Positions 44,972 through 54,594 of a DNA stretch of 64,000 nt are shown piece by piece. Numbering within the stretch: position 1 is the stretch's first letter; each line of letters begins with the position of its first letter. The notes under the pieces were generated by a model that saw nothing but the letters and a program-made list of their open reading frames with translations, was not told where the DNA came from and did not search any database. The translations under genes and the position numbers were made by a program. This stretch comes from an uncultured cyanobacterium. Its GTDB lineage: Bacteria; Cyanobacteriota; Cyanobacteriia; Cyanobacteriales; Nostocaceae. The DNA lies in the NCBI GenBank assembly GCA_903848645.1, contig CAINGU010000063.1:1-64000 (forward strand). Reading direction: 5' to 3'.

Positions 44972-46094
44972 ATGCTGATATCTGTAAATGCTATGAGTGA
45001 AGCAGAATTAAAGTTAGCTATTGTTCGTAACCCGCTAATAGTGACAGCGGATACAACTGTTACGGAAGCGATCGCCCAAATGAGTGGTGTAAAAGGAGTT
45101 TGTTCAGTTGGAAACTACCCAACGCATTCGTCAATCCCTGGATTTAGCTACTATTTTTAATACTGCTGTTGAAGAAATCCGGCAATTAATCAATGTAGAT
45201 CGAGTAGCAATTTTTAAATTTGATCCAGACATTAATTTTAACAATGGTGAATTTGTCTCAGAATCTGTAGTTGGTGGTTTTAAATCAGCCCTAGAAACTA
45301 AAATTCATGACCACTGTTTTGATGAACAATATGCTATCTACTATCAACAAGGGAGAATGCAAGTAGTAGATGATATTGACAATGCTGGAATTACAGACTG
45401 TCATCATGATGTTTTGGCACAATTTCAGATTCGCGCTAATTTAATTCGCACACCTTTAGCCATTATTTCCTCATCTACAGGCATTTTACAAAACTTTAGC
45501 GATCGCCTCAGTCCAGAAAAAAAACAAGCACACCCAGAGATTATTCAAAAAACCATCAAGCATACAGTCCAACTTCTGGATGATGTTCTCATGATCAACC
45601 GCGCTGAAGCTGAGAAAATGGAATTTAAACCAGAAGCACTAGATATAATTGGCTTTTGTCGTCATCTCAAAAACGAAATAGAAGCTACTAGCAGCAAACA
45701 TACAATAAATTTTTCTCTAAATACCAGCGAGCCAACATTAAATGATATTGTAGTTGTGCAGTTTGACCCAAAACTGATTCGCCAAATTCTCACAAATCTC
45801 CTTAGTAATGCTATTAAATATTCTCCTGAAAATAGTTCAGTTGATTTCAGATTGCATATCGAACATGACCAACTAATTTTTAAAATTAAAGATTCTGGTA
45901 TTGGTATTCCTGAAAAAGATCAAATTAATTTATTTGGCTCATTTTATAGAGCTTCTAACGTTGGTAGTATTTCTAGTACAGGGTTGGGTTTAGCTATAGT
46001 CAAAAAATGTGTTGATCAACATCAAGGTGAAATTACATTAAATAGCGAAGTACATAAGGGAACAACATTTACAGTTAGGATTCCTTTGTTGTAA
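44972..46094 (+). pseudogene. Decayed CBS/GAF hybrid histidine kinase
   Basis: Frame 1 (44972-45160) starts like the CBS domains of large cyanobacterial hybrid kinases (NPLIVTADTTVTEAIAQMSG), then loses frame after KGVCS. Frame 2 (45108-46094, only a TTG to start) resumes in a GAF domain (TTQRIRQSLDLATIFNTAVE, VDRVAIFKFDPD). At IRANLI the GAF breaks off and joins RTPLAIISSSTGILQNFSD. That is the HisKA helix without its S-H-E-F, so the phosphoacceptor His is gone. The ATPase domain is complete (LLSNAIKYSP, DSGIGIP, STGLGLAIVKK). Two deletions explain this. Kinase function is lost. Confidence 0.75.
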
Positions 46095-46102
46095 GCAGGT
46101 AG

Positions 46103-46121
46103 GGGCGCAGGGCCTGCGCCC
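46103..46121. repeat. Palindrome GGGCGCAGGGCCTGCGCCC, copy 1
   Basis: A perfect 9-bp palindrome around one G, preceded by GTAG. An identical copy lies at 51749. It sits between the convergent kinase pseudogene and murE and could stop transcription in either direction. Confidence 0.75.
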
Positions 46122-46131
46122 AGGAGTCAGG

Positions 46132-47625
46132 TTAACTAAATTCGATATTTACTCTCTGCTGTAAAGCTTCCCGCGCTTGTTCTCTGTCGTCAAAATGAAT
46201 TTTTTCAGTACCGAGAATTTGATAATCTTCGTGACCTTTACCAGCTAATAATACACCGTCTCCAGGTTGAGCTTGTAAAATAGCAGTCCGAATTGCCGTA
46301 GCGCGATCGCTGATCACCATTGGTTGTACCATATCAGGAATACCTGCTAATACATCCTGTAATATCCTTGCTGGGTCTTCCGTGCGGGGATTATCTGATG
46401 TTACTACAGCTACATCTGCAAGTTCCGCCGCTATTTTACCCATTTTCGGGCGTTTAGTGCGATCACGATCCCCTCCACAGCCAAATACACAAATCATCTT
46501 ACCAGGAATAAACGGCCGAGCAGCTTTGAGCAAATTCTCCAAACTATCGGGAGTATGGGCATAATCTACAATGACGCTAATATCTTGTTGTGGGTGAATT
46601 TGCACCCGTTCCATACGTCCAGGAACACCGGGAAACCCAGGAATAGCATTTGCTACCAATTGCAAATCTAACCCCAAATGGACAACAGCACCAACAGCAG
46701 CTAAAAGATTTTCTAAGTTATATTGACCAACCAAAGGAGAACTAAAATCTACATCTCCTTTGGGAGTATGTAAAATTCCACTCACACCATGGGGTTGATA
46801 ATTTAAATCACTCATCCAAAAATCAGCGGTATGATCATTAACTCTATAACTCCAAACCTGTTCTGGATTCAAAGACGCAATTATCCGTTTACCATAAGCA
46901 TCATCAGCGTTGATAATTGCTCGTCCGTGGAGATAATCAGGACTAAATAACAACGCTTTCGCGGCAAAATAGTCCTCCATATCTTTGTGATAGTCTAAAT
47001 GATCTTGAGTGAGATTGGTAAATACTCCTACTTCAAAAGCACAATTTAATACTCTACCCTGGTGCAAAGCATGAGAACTAACTTCCATTACCCCAGTTTC
47101 ACAACCAGCCTTCATGGCTTGGGCTAATTGCTGCTGCAAATCTACAGCAAAAGGAGTAGTATTCACAGCGGTTTCCTCAAACCCAGGCCAGCGCGTGTAA
47201 AGTGTCCCTATTAAAGCCGTGGGTAAACTAGCGTGAGTTAGAAAATATTCAATCAGGTGAGTAGTGGTAGTTTTACCATTTGTCCCCGTCACACCCACCA
47301 TTTTCAGTTTTTGTCCCGGATAACCATAAAAAGCTGCGGCTATTTGAGCGCAAGCTTTGGTCATATTATCAGCACTAATCACGACAGAGTTTGGTGAAGG
47401 CGGATTTTTCTGGATTGCTTCCGAGGAAATAATCGCCGCTACAGCACCAGCAGCCAAAGCACTCGGCCAAAACCCCCCACCATCTACTCTAGTTCCTGGC
47501 ATCCCTATAAACAAATCTCCCACAGCACAGGCATGGGAATTAGTTTTAAGTCCTTGAATATCAATATCTGGTATATTTACAGACTCAATCCCATCTACAG
47601 TCGCTAATAATTCCCGCAATTTCAT
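46132..47625 (-). CDS. murE: UDP-MurNAc-L-Ala-D-Glu:meso-diaminopimelate ligase
   Basis: A 497-residue cytoplasmic Mur ligase that adds meso-diaminopimelate to the peptidoglycan stem peptide. Visible are the N-terminal UDP-binding domain (TNSHACAVGDLFIGMPGTRVDG), the ATP loop GVTGTNGKTTTTHLIEY (about 115-131), the central EVSSHALHQGR and NLTQDHLDYH, and in the C-terminal domain VFGCGGDRDRTKRPKMG and DNPRTEDP, the motif that selects meso-DAP. Length is normal. It is followed on the other side by the thioredoxin-fold gene at 47680 (same strand, upstream). Confidence 0.97.
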   Translation of the reverse strand: MKLRELLATVDGIESVNIPDIDIQGLKTNSHACAVGDLFIGMPGTRVDGGGFWPSALAAGAVAAIISSEAIQKNPPSPNSVVISADNMTKACAQIAAAFYGYPGQKLKMVGVTGTNGKTTTTHLIEYFLTHASLPTALIGTLYTRWPGFEETAVNTTPFAVDLQQQLAQAMKAGCETGVMEVSSHALHQGRVLNCAFEVGVFTNLTQDHLDYHKDMEDYFAAKALLFSPDYLHGRAIINADDAYGKRIIASLNPEQVWSYRVNDHTADFWMSDLNYQPHGVSGILHTPKGDVDFSSPLVGQYNLENLLAAVGAVVHLGLDLQLVANAIPGFPGVPGRMERVQIHPQQDISVIVDYAHTPDSLENLLKAARPFIPGKMICVFGCGGDRDRTKRPKMGKIAAELADVAVVTSDNPRTEDPARILQDVLAGIPDMVQPMVISDRATAIRTAILQAQPGDGVLLAGKGHEDYQILGTEKIHFDDREQAREALQQRVNIEFS

Positions 47626-47679
47626 CTAGTGAACCTCGCCACAAGCTTGTCTTGCGCTTATTTAAGCATTATTTTTTAT

Positions 47680-47943
47680 TTATTGGGAGATATAATCACC
47701 TAACATTTTTTCCAACCGTTCAACACTCAAACGGGGAGAAGGACGAGGTATAGATTGTTCCGTACCGTCACTAGTGAGTAAATGCAGTACCGGAACTTCA
47801 TATTGATATGCAGCAAACCAATCATCATGGGTGGTAATATCCCGAACTTCTAACTCAAAACTGAGATCTTTGATTTGTGCTAGTTTTTCCTGTAACCCTT
47901 CACAAAGATGACAACCGGGTTTGCTGTAGAGAATTAATTGCAT
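47680..47943 (-). CDS. Glutaredoxin-like (DUF836) thioredoxin-fold protein
   Basis: An 87-residue protein: QLILYSKPGCHLCEGLQEKL with a C-x-x-C redox pair (C11, C14), then YEVPVLHL with the cis-Pro position of the thioredoxin fold. It probably reduces disulfides; the partner is unknown. It lies 54 bases upstream of murE on the same strand and may share its transcript. Confidence 0.85.
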   Translation of the reverse strand: MQLILYSKPGCHLCEGLQEKLAQIKDLSFELEVRDITTHDDWFAAYQYEVPVLHLLTSDGTEQSIPRPSPRLSVERLEKMLGDYISQ

Positions 47944-48198
47944 GGGCTGATATTTAATAAAATTGAACCGTGACTTTTTTCATATTTTTAGAGCAGATGT
48001 CAGGTAGTAGTTGAGATTCAGCTATGATAAAACTCTTACATACAAAGACTTTCAACTCTATTTCCCATTGTTTACTATAGTCGTTACCAAAATTGTAACC
48101 GTCGAGGATTTATCAATCTGGACATGAGATAGTGAACAATTAGCAAATTATCAACGTCTGGCTAGATAGACACCTACTCAAAATCTGGAGCAATTGAG

Positions 48199-48405
48199 AT
48201 GAATTCTGTAAACAGCAATTTTCTACAACGACGTTACGGAGTAAGTTTAGGAAGACGTTATGTTTTAGCAGCCGCTAGTGTCATGCTATTAGGTGTAGTT
48301 GGTTGCTCCTCAGTAAATAATAGCAGTAACGTCCTCACCAAATCTGATCTACCCAGTGCAGAACAGAGCTTTTTGCCGGAAAACAATCTATTGTCAGATA
48401 AATAA
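48199..48405 (+). CDS. Small lipoprotein of unknown function
   Basis: 68 residues with a basic n-region (QRRYGVSLGRRYVLAAA), a hydrophobic stretch and lipobox LLGVVGC, then a short Ser/Asn-rich tail of about 32 residues. The n-region RR might suggest Tat export, but lipobox placement fits the Sec lipoprotein route. It ends seven bases before the stop of the convergent AI-2E gene. Small lipoproteins like this are seen in related genomes; the function is unknown. Confidence 0.6.
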   Translation: MNSVNSNFLQRRYGVSLGRRYVLAAASVMLLGVVGCSSVNNSSNVLTKSDLPSAEQSFLPENNLLSDK

Positions 48406-48411
48406 TTTAGT

Positions 48412-49572
48412 TTAAGAAATACTCAAGGAATTATTTGCTTCTATTTTTGGAGATTCTTCTGGTGTCATGGGTGCAGCTATCTCATCTAAAGAAGAGTCTT
48501 CCGTGTCGAGATTAAGCGCCGGGGGACGAATAGCGCTGATAATGCTTTTAATAACCACAGCACAGGGGACAGCCACAATTACCCCTAAAAGTCCGCCAAT
48601 TCTCGCCCCAGTTAAAACCGAAATTAAAATCCAAACGGGGTTTAAACCCGTAAAACTGCCTAAAATTCTCGGTGCAATCAGATTTTCAAGAATTTGCTGG
48701 ACAATTACAGCGGCTATTAATACCCTTACCCCCATAGAAACATCTTGGAGTGAAACTAAAGAAGTTGTCAGGGCAATACCGACAGAACCACCAAAGGGGA
48801 TAAGGGCCATAACTCCAATAGTTAACCCAAATAATAACCCAAAAGGAACTTTCAGCCACAAAAAAGCAGGAATCAGGGCAGAAGCCATGCAGGTTGATAA
48901 AATTAGTTGGGTAATAAAAAAGTTTTGAAAGCTTAAACGGACTGTTTTGGAAAAGGGAGCGCGAAACTTAGAAGGTAGCCATTCTACTAAACTTTGCCAC
49001 AGTTCACCGCCATGCTGTAATAAATAAAAAGTTAATACCATTGTCAGCAAGAAATCTAGTAAACTGGTAACAGTGACTACAGCCAAATTTAATACCTGTC
49101 CGGCGATACCCTGTAATTCTCCCTTGACACGATCATTAATTTGTGAAGCTAAAGCATCTAAGTTGATGGGTAAACCCGCACTTTCGGCTTTTTCGTTGAG
49201 GATCATTAATTGAGAACGTCCTGAGTCAATTAATTCTGGTAACCGTGCCACCAGTTGTTGGGCTTGAGTCAGGGCTAGAGGAAACAGGGTGACACCTAGA
49301 GCTAATAAAATGGATAATGCTAATAAAAATACCAAAATAGCCACTTGTTCTCGTTTAGCCCCGTGATTTTCCATCCAACTCACAGGGTAGCTGAGTAGAA
49401 ATGCTAGTACGGAAGCTCCAACTAAAATAACTATCAGGGAATGAAAATAATTGAAAATTGTGGCAATAGCCCAACCATTGAGAACCAATAAAGGTGCAAG
49501 TAGGGCAATGGCTAGATATCTGGCTATGGGTGTCAGTGTTTGCCACCAATTAAGTAGCTTACGTGTCTGCAT
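48412..49572 (-). CDS. AI-2E-family (PerM/YdiK-like) membrane protein
   Basis: A 386-residue integral membrane protein with 7-8 helices and the family layout: two N-terminal helices (LLAPLLVLNGWAIATIF, then LIVILVGASVLAFLLSYP), the central amphipathic section (QAQQLVARLPELIDSGRSQL), then FGLTIGVMALIPFGGSVG and ENLIAPRILGSFTGLNPVWI near the C-terminus. Members move small solutes or act as antiporters, and autoinducer export is proven for few. The C-terminal 40 residues are acidic and soluble. Confidence 0.9.
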   Translation of the reverse strand: MQTRKLLNWWQTLTPIARYLAIALLAPLLVLNGWAIATIFNYFHSLIVILVGASVLAFLLSYPVSWMENHGAKREQVAILVFLLALSILLALGVTLFPLALTQAQQLVARLPELIDSGRSQLMILNEKAESAGLPINLDALASQINDRVKGELQGIAGQVLNLAVVTVTSLLDFLLTMVLTFYLLQHGGELWQSLVEWLPSKFRAPFSKTVRLSFQNFFITQLILSTCMASALIPAFLWLKVPFGLLFGLTIGVMALIPFGGSVGIALTTSLVSLQDVSMGVRVLIAAVIVQQILENLIAPRILGSFTGLNPVWILISVLTGARIGGLLGVIVAVPCAVVIKSIISAIRPPALNLDTEDSSLDEIAAPMTPEESPKIEANNSLSIS

Positions 49573-49681
49573 TTTTAGATAATTACACTATAGAACTAAG
49601 GCGATTTCTTCTTTACAGAATATTATCTCTAACTTCATGACTGTTATTCACCATCTCTAGTTTATGATCACATCAACCACT

Positions 49682-50044
49682 ATGGATAACCTGCCGCCAA
49701 AAGACACAGATACCTCGAAAACACAACTAATTTTGTATTTGATTCCCATTGTTGGCTTTTTTCCGTCGCTGTGGACTCTCTATCACCGTCAGGGTAGCCG
49801 GGAACAACTGGCTCTGAGCCGTTTGTCTATTACCTTGGCTTTTATCTGGATGTTAGGTTATTTATTGTTAACGACTGGGGCAGCAACGGATTTTTTGACA
49901 ATGCGGCTGTTAATCCTGGACAGTTTCCTGACTTCTGGTTACTTTTTAGTGAGTATCTGGTTAATTTTCCGGGTCATTCAAGGCAAATCTTCCCGATTAT
50001 CAGGATTTAGCAATTTGGCGGAGCGAGTATGGAACAAATATTGA
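49682..50044 (+). CDS. Small membrane protein of unknown function
   Basis: About 120 residues from MDNLPPKDT (ATG 49682; 49664 also possible), with three to four helices (LILYLIPIVGFFPSLWTLY, ITLAFIWMLGYLLLTTGAA, FLTSGYFLVSIWLIFRVI). The first helix pair resembles DUF4870-type cyanobacterial membrane proteins. No catalytic residues are evident. It has its own promoter region divergent from the AI-2E gene. Confidence 0.7.
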   Translation: MDNLPPKDTDTSKTQLILYLIPIVGFFPSLWTLYHRQGSREQLALSRLSITLAFIWMLGYLLLTTGAATDFLTMRLLILDSFLTSGYFLVSIWLIFRVIQGKSSRLSGFSNLAERVWNKY

Positions 50045-50332
50045 ACAAGAGGCAAGGGAGCAGGGAGCAGGGGGACTCAGACCCATGTTCCGCTCCGCTT
50101 CACGGTAGGAGGAAGAGGCAGAAGAAAGGGTCATTTCCTCCTGCCTCTTCGTTGAACAAGAAACAGATAAAGAGGAAAATCATGCTACTAAACTTCTGAA
50201 ATATTAGAATTATGATATTTAGAAGTTCTTCATCGCAAACTTGATTAAGGTTGGTTATTATAGTCTGATTTGTTTTAGATGTATTGAGTTGACAAATTTG
50301 TTTTATTTAAAATCGTAGGTGAGAGGAAGTCT

Positions 50333-51748
50333 GTGACTAGTCAAAAAACAACAGCAGCACAACAAAAAGCCGCAAAAGCTAAATATAAGGGTAAAAATTC
50401 TCGTTCATCAAAATCGGGACGGTGGCTATGGTTTGCGGTGGGTATGGGTGGGATTGCCATAGTATCAGGAATTGCCGGGGCATTGTTGGCGGTTTCTTGG
50501 GAAAGTACACCTTTGCAACAAGCTCAACTCAGTCCCCAGGAAGAAGCCGTATTTGATGGCGATCGCATTTCTGGGAATGGGTTACAATTTTCCCAATTAA
50601 CTCGCCCTGTAAATATCTTACTGCTGGGGATGAGTGTATTACCACCAGATGTGCAGAACGCACCTCCCGAAAGTAAAAATCTCAGATACCAACCCCAAAT
50701 TAATTCCTTTGAAGGTCTTTCTGATGTCATGCTGTTGATCAAATTTGATCCAGAGACAAAAAAAATCGTCCTCCTTTCCGTTCCCAGAGATACCCGCACA
50801 GAAATTGAAGGGCATGGATTAAAAAAGATTAATGCTGCTAATGTGGAGGGTGGACCAGCGTTAACCGCGAAAACCGTTAGTAATCTTTTAGGTGGAGTGG
50901 GAATTGATCGCTACATTCGCATAAATGTTTTAGGAGTTAGCAAGCTAATTGAAGCATTAGGTGGAGTCAATGTTTATGTCCCCAAAGACATGAAATATCG
51001 GGATGATTCCCAGCATTTATACATTAATTTAAAAGCGGGTCAACAACATCTCAGTGGTGAGCAAGCGTTGCAATTATTACGCTATCGCCATGATGAACTA
51101 GGAGATATTGGTCGGATTCAGCGGCAGCAAATGGTGTTGCGTGCCTTAATTGAACAGACTCTTAACCCGACAACTCTCGCGCAAGTACCGAAAATTCTCA
51201 ATGTTGTTAAAGAAAATATTGATACTAACTTATCTGTGGAAGAATTAGTAGCGCTGGTTGGTTTTGGCTCACGAACCAATCGCTCGAATATGCAAATGTT
51301 AATGGTGCCTGGGCGCTTTAGCGAAACTCATGAGTTTGATGCCAGCTACTGGGTCCCAGAGAAACGAGCCATTAACAAATTAATGTCTCAATACTTTGGT
51401 TTAGAAGCAAAAACAGAAGCACAGTCAAGCGTTCCTGGTCGCTTACGTGTAGCTATTCAAGATAGTACAGGAAGCGACCGGTCTCAGTTGCGTCCCTTAA
51501 TTAAAACATTGGAAAAAGCTGGATATACCAATATCTTTATCTCTAAACCCTGGGGACAACCCCTAGATGTAACTCACATTGTCGCTCAAGCAGGAGATGG
51601 AGATAGCGCGGAATCAGTCCGTAGTCTGTTGGGATTTGGGGAAGTGCGGGTAGAAAGCACAGGTAATATTAGTTCAGATATTACTATCCAGGTGGGTAAG
51701 GATTGGTTTCAAAACCAAGCTGTTTTCCAAAACTCCACCCGTCCGTAG
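50333..51748 (+). CDS. LCP-family (LytR-CpsA-Psr) glycan-wall ligase with LytR_C domain
   Basis: A 471-residue protein starting at GTG 50333. One membrane helix follows a basic tail (WLWFAVGMGGIAIVSGIAG, about 32-50). The LCP domain (about 90-300) has SDVMLLIKFDPE, LLSVPRDTRTEI with the conserved Arg/Asp set, the KINAANVEGG block and LLRYRHDELGDIGRIQRQQ. A C-terminal LytR_C domain (LRVAIQDSTGSDRSQLRPLI) ends the protein. LCP enzymes move lipid-linked glycan onto the cell wall, so this may anchor the exopolysaccharide made upstream. The TAG stop lies at the edge of a palindromic repeat. Confidence 0.9.
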   Translation: MTSQKTTAAQQKAAKAKYKGKNSRSSKSGRWLWFAVGMGGIAIVSGIAGALLAVSWESTPLQQAQLSPQEEAVFDGDRISGNGLQFSQLTRPVNILLLGMSVLPPDVQNAPPESKNLRYQPQINSFEGLSDVMLLIKFDPETKKIVLLSVPRDTRTEIEGHGLKKINAANVEGGPALTAKTVSNLLGGVGIDRYIRINVLGVSKLIEALGGVNVYVPKDMKYRDDSQHLYINLKAGQQHLSGEQALQLLRYRHDELGDIGRIQRQQMVLRALIEQTLNPTTLAQVPKILNVVKENIDTNLSVEELVALVGFGSRTNRSNMQMLMVPGRFSETHEFDASYWVPEKRAINKLMSQYFGLEAKTEAQSSVPGRLRVAIQDSTGSDRSQLRPLIKTLEKAGYTNIFISKPWGQPLDVTHIVAQAGDGDSAESVRSLLGFGEVRVESTGNISSDITIQVGKDWFQNQAVFQNSTRP

Positions 51749-51767
51749 GGGCGCAGGGCCTGCGCCC
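51749..51767. repeat. Palindrome GGGCGCAGGGCCTGCGCCC, copy 2
   Basis: Identical to 46103-46121. It begins on the base after the LCP stop codon; the TAG itself is part of the shared GTAGGGG edge. It can fold into a 9-bp hairpin and may terminate the LCP transcript before the KAP gene. Confidence 0.75.
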
Positions 51768-51885
51768 TATTCCCTGAATTATGGGCGCAGAGGGTAGCAG
51801 AGGGTAAAAAAGGGAAAACGTAAACAAACATATAAAACCCTTTACAACCAAAAAGTAACATAGTATAAACCAGTAACACCCACAG

Positions 51886-54591
51886 ATGACTGTTAACAAT
51901 ACTGGTATGGAAGCACCCCAAAATCTAGAAGCAGCAACCCCAGAAACCGAAGAATTCTTTGTCAAGTTCCAGAGTGAAGTATTGGCTAATGTTCGTCATG
52001 TTCCCCAAACTGTTAGCAATGACCAAGCAAATGGTGAAGACTCTCTAGATATAACTAAGGAACTGGAATCTTTAGCCGATGTGTTGATGTTGCGAAGTCT
52101 TGAACCTCCTTTAGCTGTGGCAATTTTAGGTGGTTGGGGTAGCGGAAAATCCTTTGGTATGCACCTCATAGAACAACAAATTACTAAAATTCGCTGTCAA
52201 CAAATAAGTGATAAACAGACATGGGGTGAAGTCGGAGATGAAGCATATCTTTCTCATTTTGTTGGTCATGTTTACCAAATCAAATTTAATGCCTGGAGTT
52301 ATGCTAAGTCTGACCTATGGGCAAGTTTAATGCAGACTATTTTTGAGCAACTTGATCGGCAATTAACTTTAGAGAAGCAGTTAAGAGATATTTTAGGAGA
52401 AGGTTCTGATTTAGCAGGAAGTGAGATTTGGTGTGTCCTCAATCAGATTAATGATCGAGAAAGAAAGATAATATTAGCCAAGGAATTGGGTAAAGATGTA
52501 TTTGCTAAATTGCCAGAGGGGAATGCCCTTTGGGATCTTCTCGGTGAAGTTAGAGAAGAAGAACAGAAGAAATTAAAAGATGCAGAAGCAGAACTGAAAA
52601 ATTTAGAAATAGAAGTGCAAAATGAAAAAGAGAAAATCGAAAAAGAAGTAAATCAAGAATTTGAAAATAAATCAATAATCATTGTCTTTTTAACTCAACT
52701 CAAAGAACTGAGTCAAGATAAGTTTGGTAATTCTATCCTCAAAGATTTTCTCAATACCTATGATTTCAAAGATAAAAAAGATTTAGAAACTCAATTTCCG
52801 ATTTTTGAGAATTTGGATAAGTTAGCAGAATCTGATCTAATTGAAAAAGTTGAGGATTTGATTAAAACTAAAGATAGCAGAATCGAGAATATTATTAAAA
52901 AATCCGAGAAAATTAAGGATTTTGCCGAAGAACAACCTAGTAAAATAGTTGGTTTACTTGAATTTATTCAGAAAGATCAGAAAGTATTAATCCTGTTTAT
53001 CGCTACAACATCTCTACCATTAATACTTTATTGTTTATTGAGTCTCTTACCATTAATAAAAGAAATTGCTGCTGCTTTGAAAATTTGGTTAACCATAGTT
53101 TCTACAACTCCGGCAATATTTAGCGGAATTGAAATATTTAAAAAATTAAGGGTTTTTCAAGCTAAAACAAGCAGATTACTTAAAGTAGCCAAAGAAAGCG
53201 TAGAACAGGAGAAACAGAAACTAGCTGTTGAGAAAGATCAGAAAATTCAAGCTAAAATTAAACGTAATAATTCTGAAAACCAGGAGAAAATCGAAAACCT
53301 CCAAGCACAAATAGAACGACAAAAACAGCGAATTGGTTTAACTGCTCAATATAAATCATTATTAGATTTTGTCAACAACCGATTAGAGGATAATTCCTAT
53401 CAAAAATTGCTTGGGTTAATGAACCAAATTCAAAATGATTTAGCAGATTTATCTGACCATTTAACCTATAAACCAGGAAAGACAAATCCTGAAAAACTCG
53501 CAGTTCTGAAGAAATACTTCCCTAGAGGACCTGCAAGAATAGTTTTATATATAGATGATTTAGATCGTTGTCCTCCTGATAAAGTTGTCCAAGTTTTGGA
53601 AGCTGTCCAATTATTGTTAAGTACGCAAATATTTGTGATTGTGTTAGCAATAGATGATCGTTATATTGGTCGTTCTTTAGAACAAATTTACCGAGGAGTT
53701 TTAAAACGGTGTGGTACTCCTTCTGGGGTGGATTATTTGGAGAAAATTATCCAAATTCCCTACAGAATGCGACCTATTAGCAAAAATGTGACAGCAAATT
53801 ATTTAAAATCTTTGGTAGATATTGAAGAAGGGACTAATAAAGATAGTCAAGAAGATTTATCAATTTTCTCACAAGTAACTCAAGAAAGTAGCTTTTTTCA
53901 ACAAACAACAGATGCTAGAAATTCAGCTATTCAAGGTATTTATGAACCAAAAATTCAAGAAGATAATTTAGAAGAGAATAATGAAAAAGTACAACATTCT
54001 GTAAATGCAGATCCATTAGTTAGATGTGAAGGATTTACTGCGGAAGAATTCGCGTGGATATCAGAATGTTGTCAGCACGTTGATTTAACTCCCAGAACTG
54101 CAAAACGACTAATTAATATTTGCAAAATCATTAAAATTATCTGGACTCCAGCAGCCAATGATGCAACATGGAAACAAGAACCAGACAAAGAATATAAACA
54201 AACATTAATTGCATTTCTTGCTTTAGCTGGGAGATATCCCAAAGAAATGCGGAAATTATTAGAGGAGATTTATTTAGAGTTTGAAGAAACAGACGAAAAT
54301 ACAATCATAATTAACAAAGATAAATGGCTAAATCGCTTACAAAATCAAGATGTATTTATGGATAGACATAACCAAAGGGAGTGGAAAAAGTTTAAAAACG
54401 ATTTTTATAAAATGTCACCGGAAAAAGAATTTGTATTTGAAAAAAGAACATTTAATTTAGCAGTTTCTTTCTGCTTTGTTGGTGATATTGGTTATGATCC
54501 AGATGATAACTACAATCGTGAATATAGATTTGAGGATAGTAAAAAAGAATATGGTTTTTTGTCTTCAGAAAATCAGAAAAAGGGCGATTAG
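51886..54591 (+). CDS. KAP-family P-loop NTPase with membrane segment
   Basis: A 901-residue protein. Walker A is GGWGSGKSF (residues 82-90), followed by the KAP hallmark KFNAWSYAKSDLWASL. Acidic coiled coils (about 220-270 and 430-485) flank a membrane region of two helices (about 367-418; KVLILFIATTSLPLILYCLL). Walker B and arginine region are RIVLYIDDLDRCPPDKVVQV (about 550), then IFVIVLAIDDRYI. The C-terminal third is helical and winged-helix-like. KAP proteins are membrane-linked signalling NTPases; some, such as plasmid PifA, exclude phages. No partner gene adjoins it. The role is open; defence is a hypothesis. Confidence 0.85.
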   Translation: MTVNNTGMEAPQNLEAATPETEEFFVKFQSEVLANVRHVPQTVSNDQANGEDSLDITKELESLADVLMLRSLEPPLAVAILGGWGSGKSFGMHLIEQQITKIRCQQISDKQTWGEVGDEAYLSHFVGHVYQIKFNAWSYAKSDLWASLMQTIFEQLDRQLTLEKQLRDILGEGSDLAGSEIWCVLNQINDRERKIILAKELGKDVFAKLPEGNALWDLLGEVREEEQKKLKDAEAELKNLEIEVQNEKEKIEKEVNQEFENKSIIIVFLTQLKELSQDKFGNSILKDFLNTYDFKDKKDLETQFPIFENLDKLAESDLIEKVEDLIKTKDSRIENIIKKSEKIKDFAEEQPSKIVGLLEFIQKDQKVLILFIATTSLPLILYCLLSLLPLIKEIAAALKIWLTIVSTTPAIFSGIEIFKKLRVFQAKTSRLLKVAKESVEQEKQKLAVEKDQKIQAKIKRNNSENQEKIENLQAQIERQKQRIGLTAQYKSLLDFVNNRLEDNSYQKLLGLMNQIQNDLADLSDHLTYKPGKTNPEKLAVLKKYFPRGPARIVLYIDDLDRCPPDKVVQVLEAVQLLLSTQIFVIVLAIDDRYIGRSLEQIYRGVLKRCGTPSGVDYLEKIIQIPYRMRPISKNVTANYLKSLVDIEEGTNKDSQEDLSIFSQVTQESSFFQQTTDARNSAIQGIYEPKIQEDNLEENNEKVQHSVNADPLVRCEGFTAEEFAWISECCQHVDLTPRTAKRLINICKIIKIIWTPAANDATWKQEPDKEYKQTLIAFLALAGRYPKEMRKLLEEIYLEFEETDENTIIINKDKWLNRLQNQDVFMDRHNQREWKKFKNDFYKMSPEKEFVFEKRTFNLAVSFCFVGDIGYDPDDNYNREYRFEDSKKEYGFLSSENQKKGD

Positions 54592-54594
54592 AAA

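Noticed and set aside
45108-46094. Intact GAF histidine kinase starting at TTG
   Set aside because: The N-terminal CBS piece in another frame and the missing H-box show it is part of a decayed gene.
48467-48928. 153-codon plus-strand frame opposite the AI-2E gene
   Set aside because: It is antisense to a conserved membrane protein with no domain of its own.
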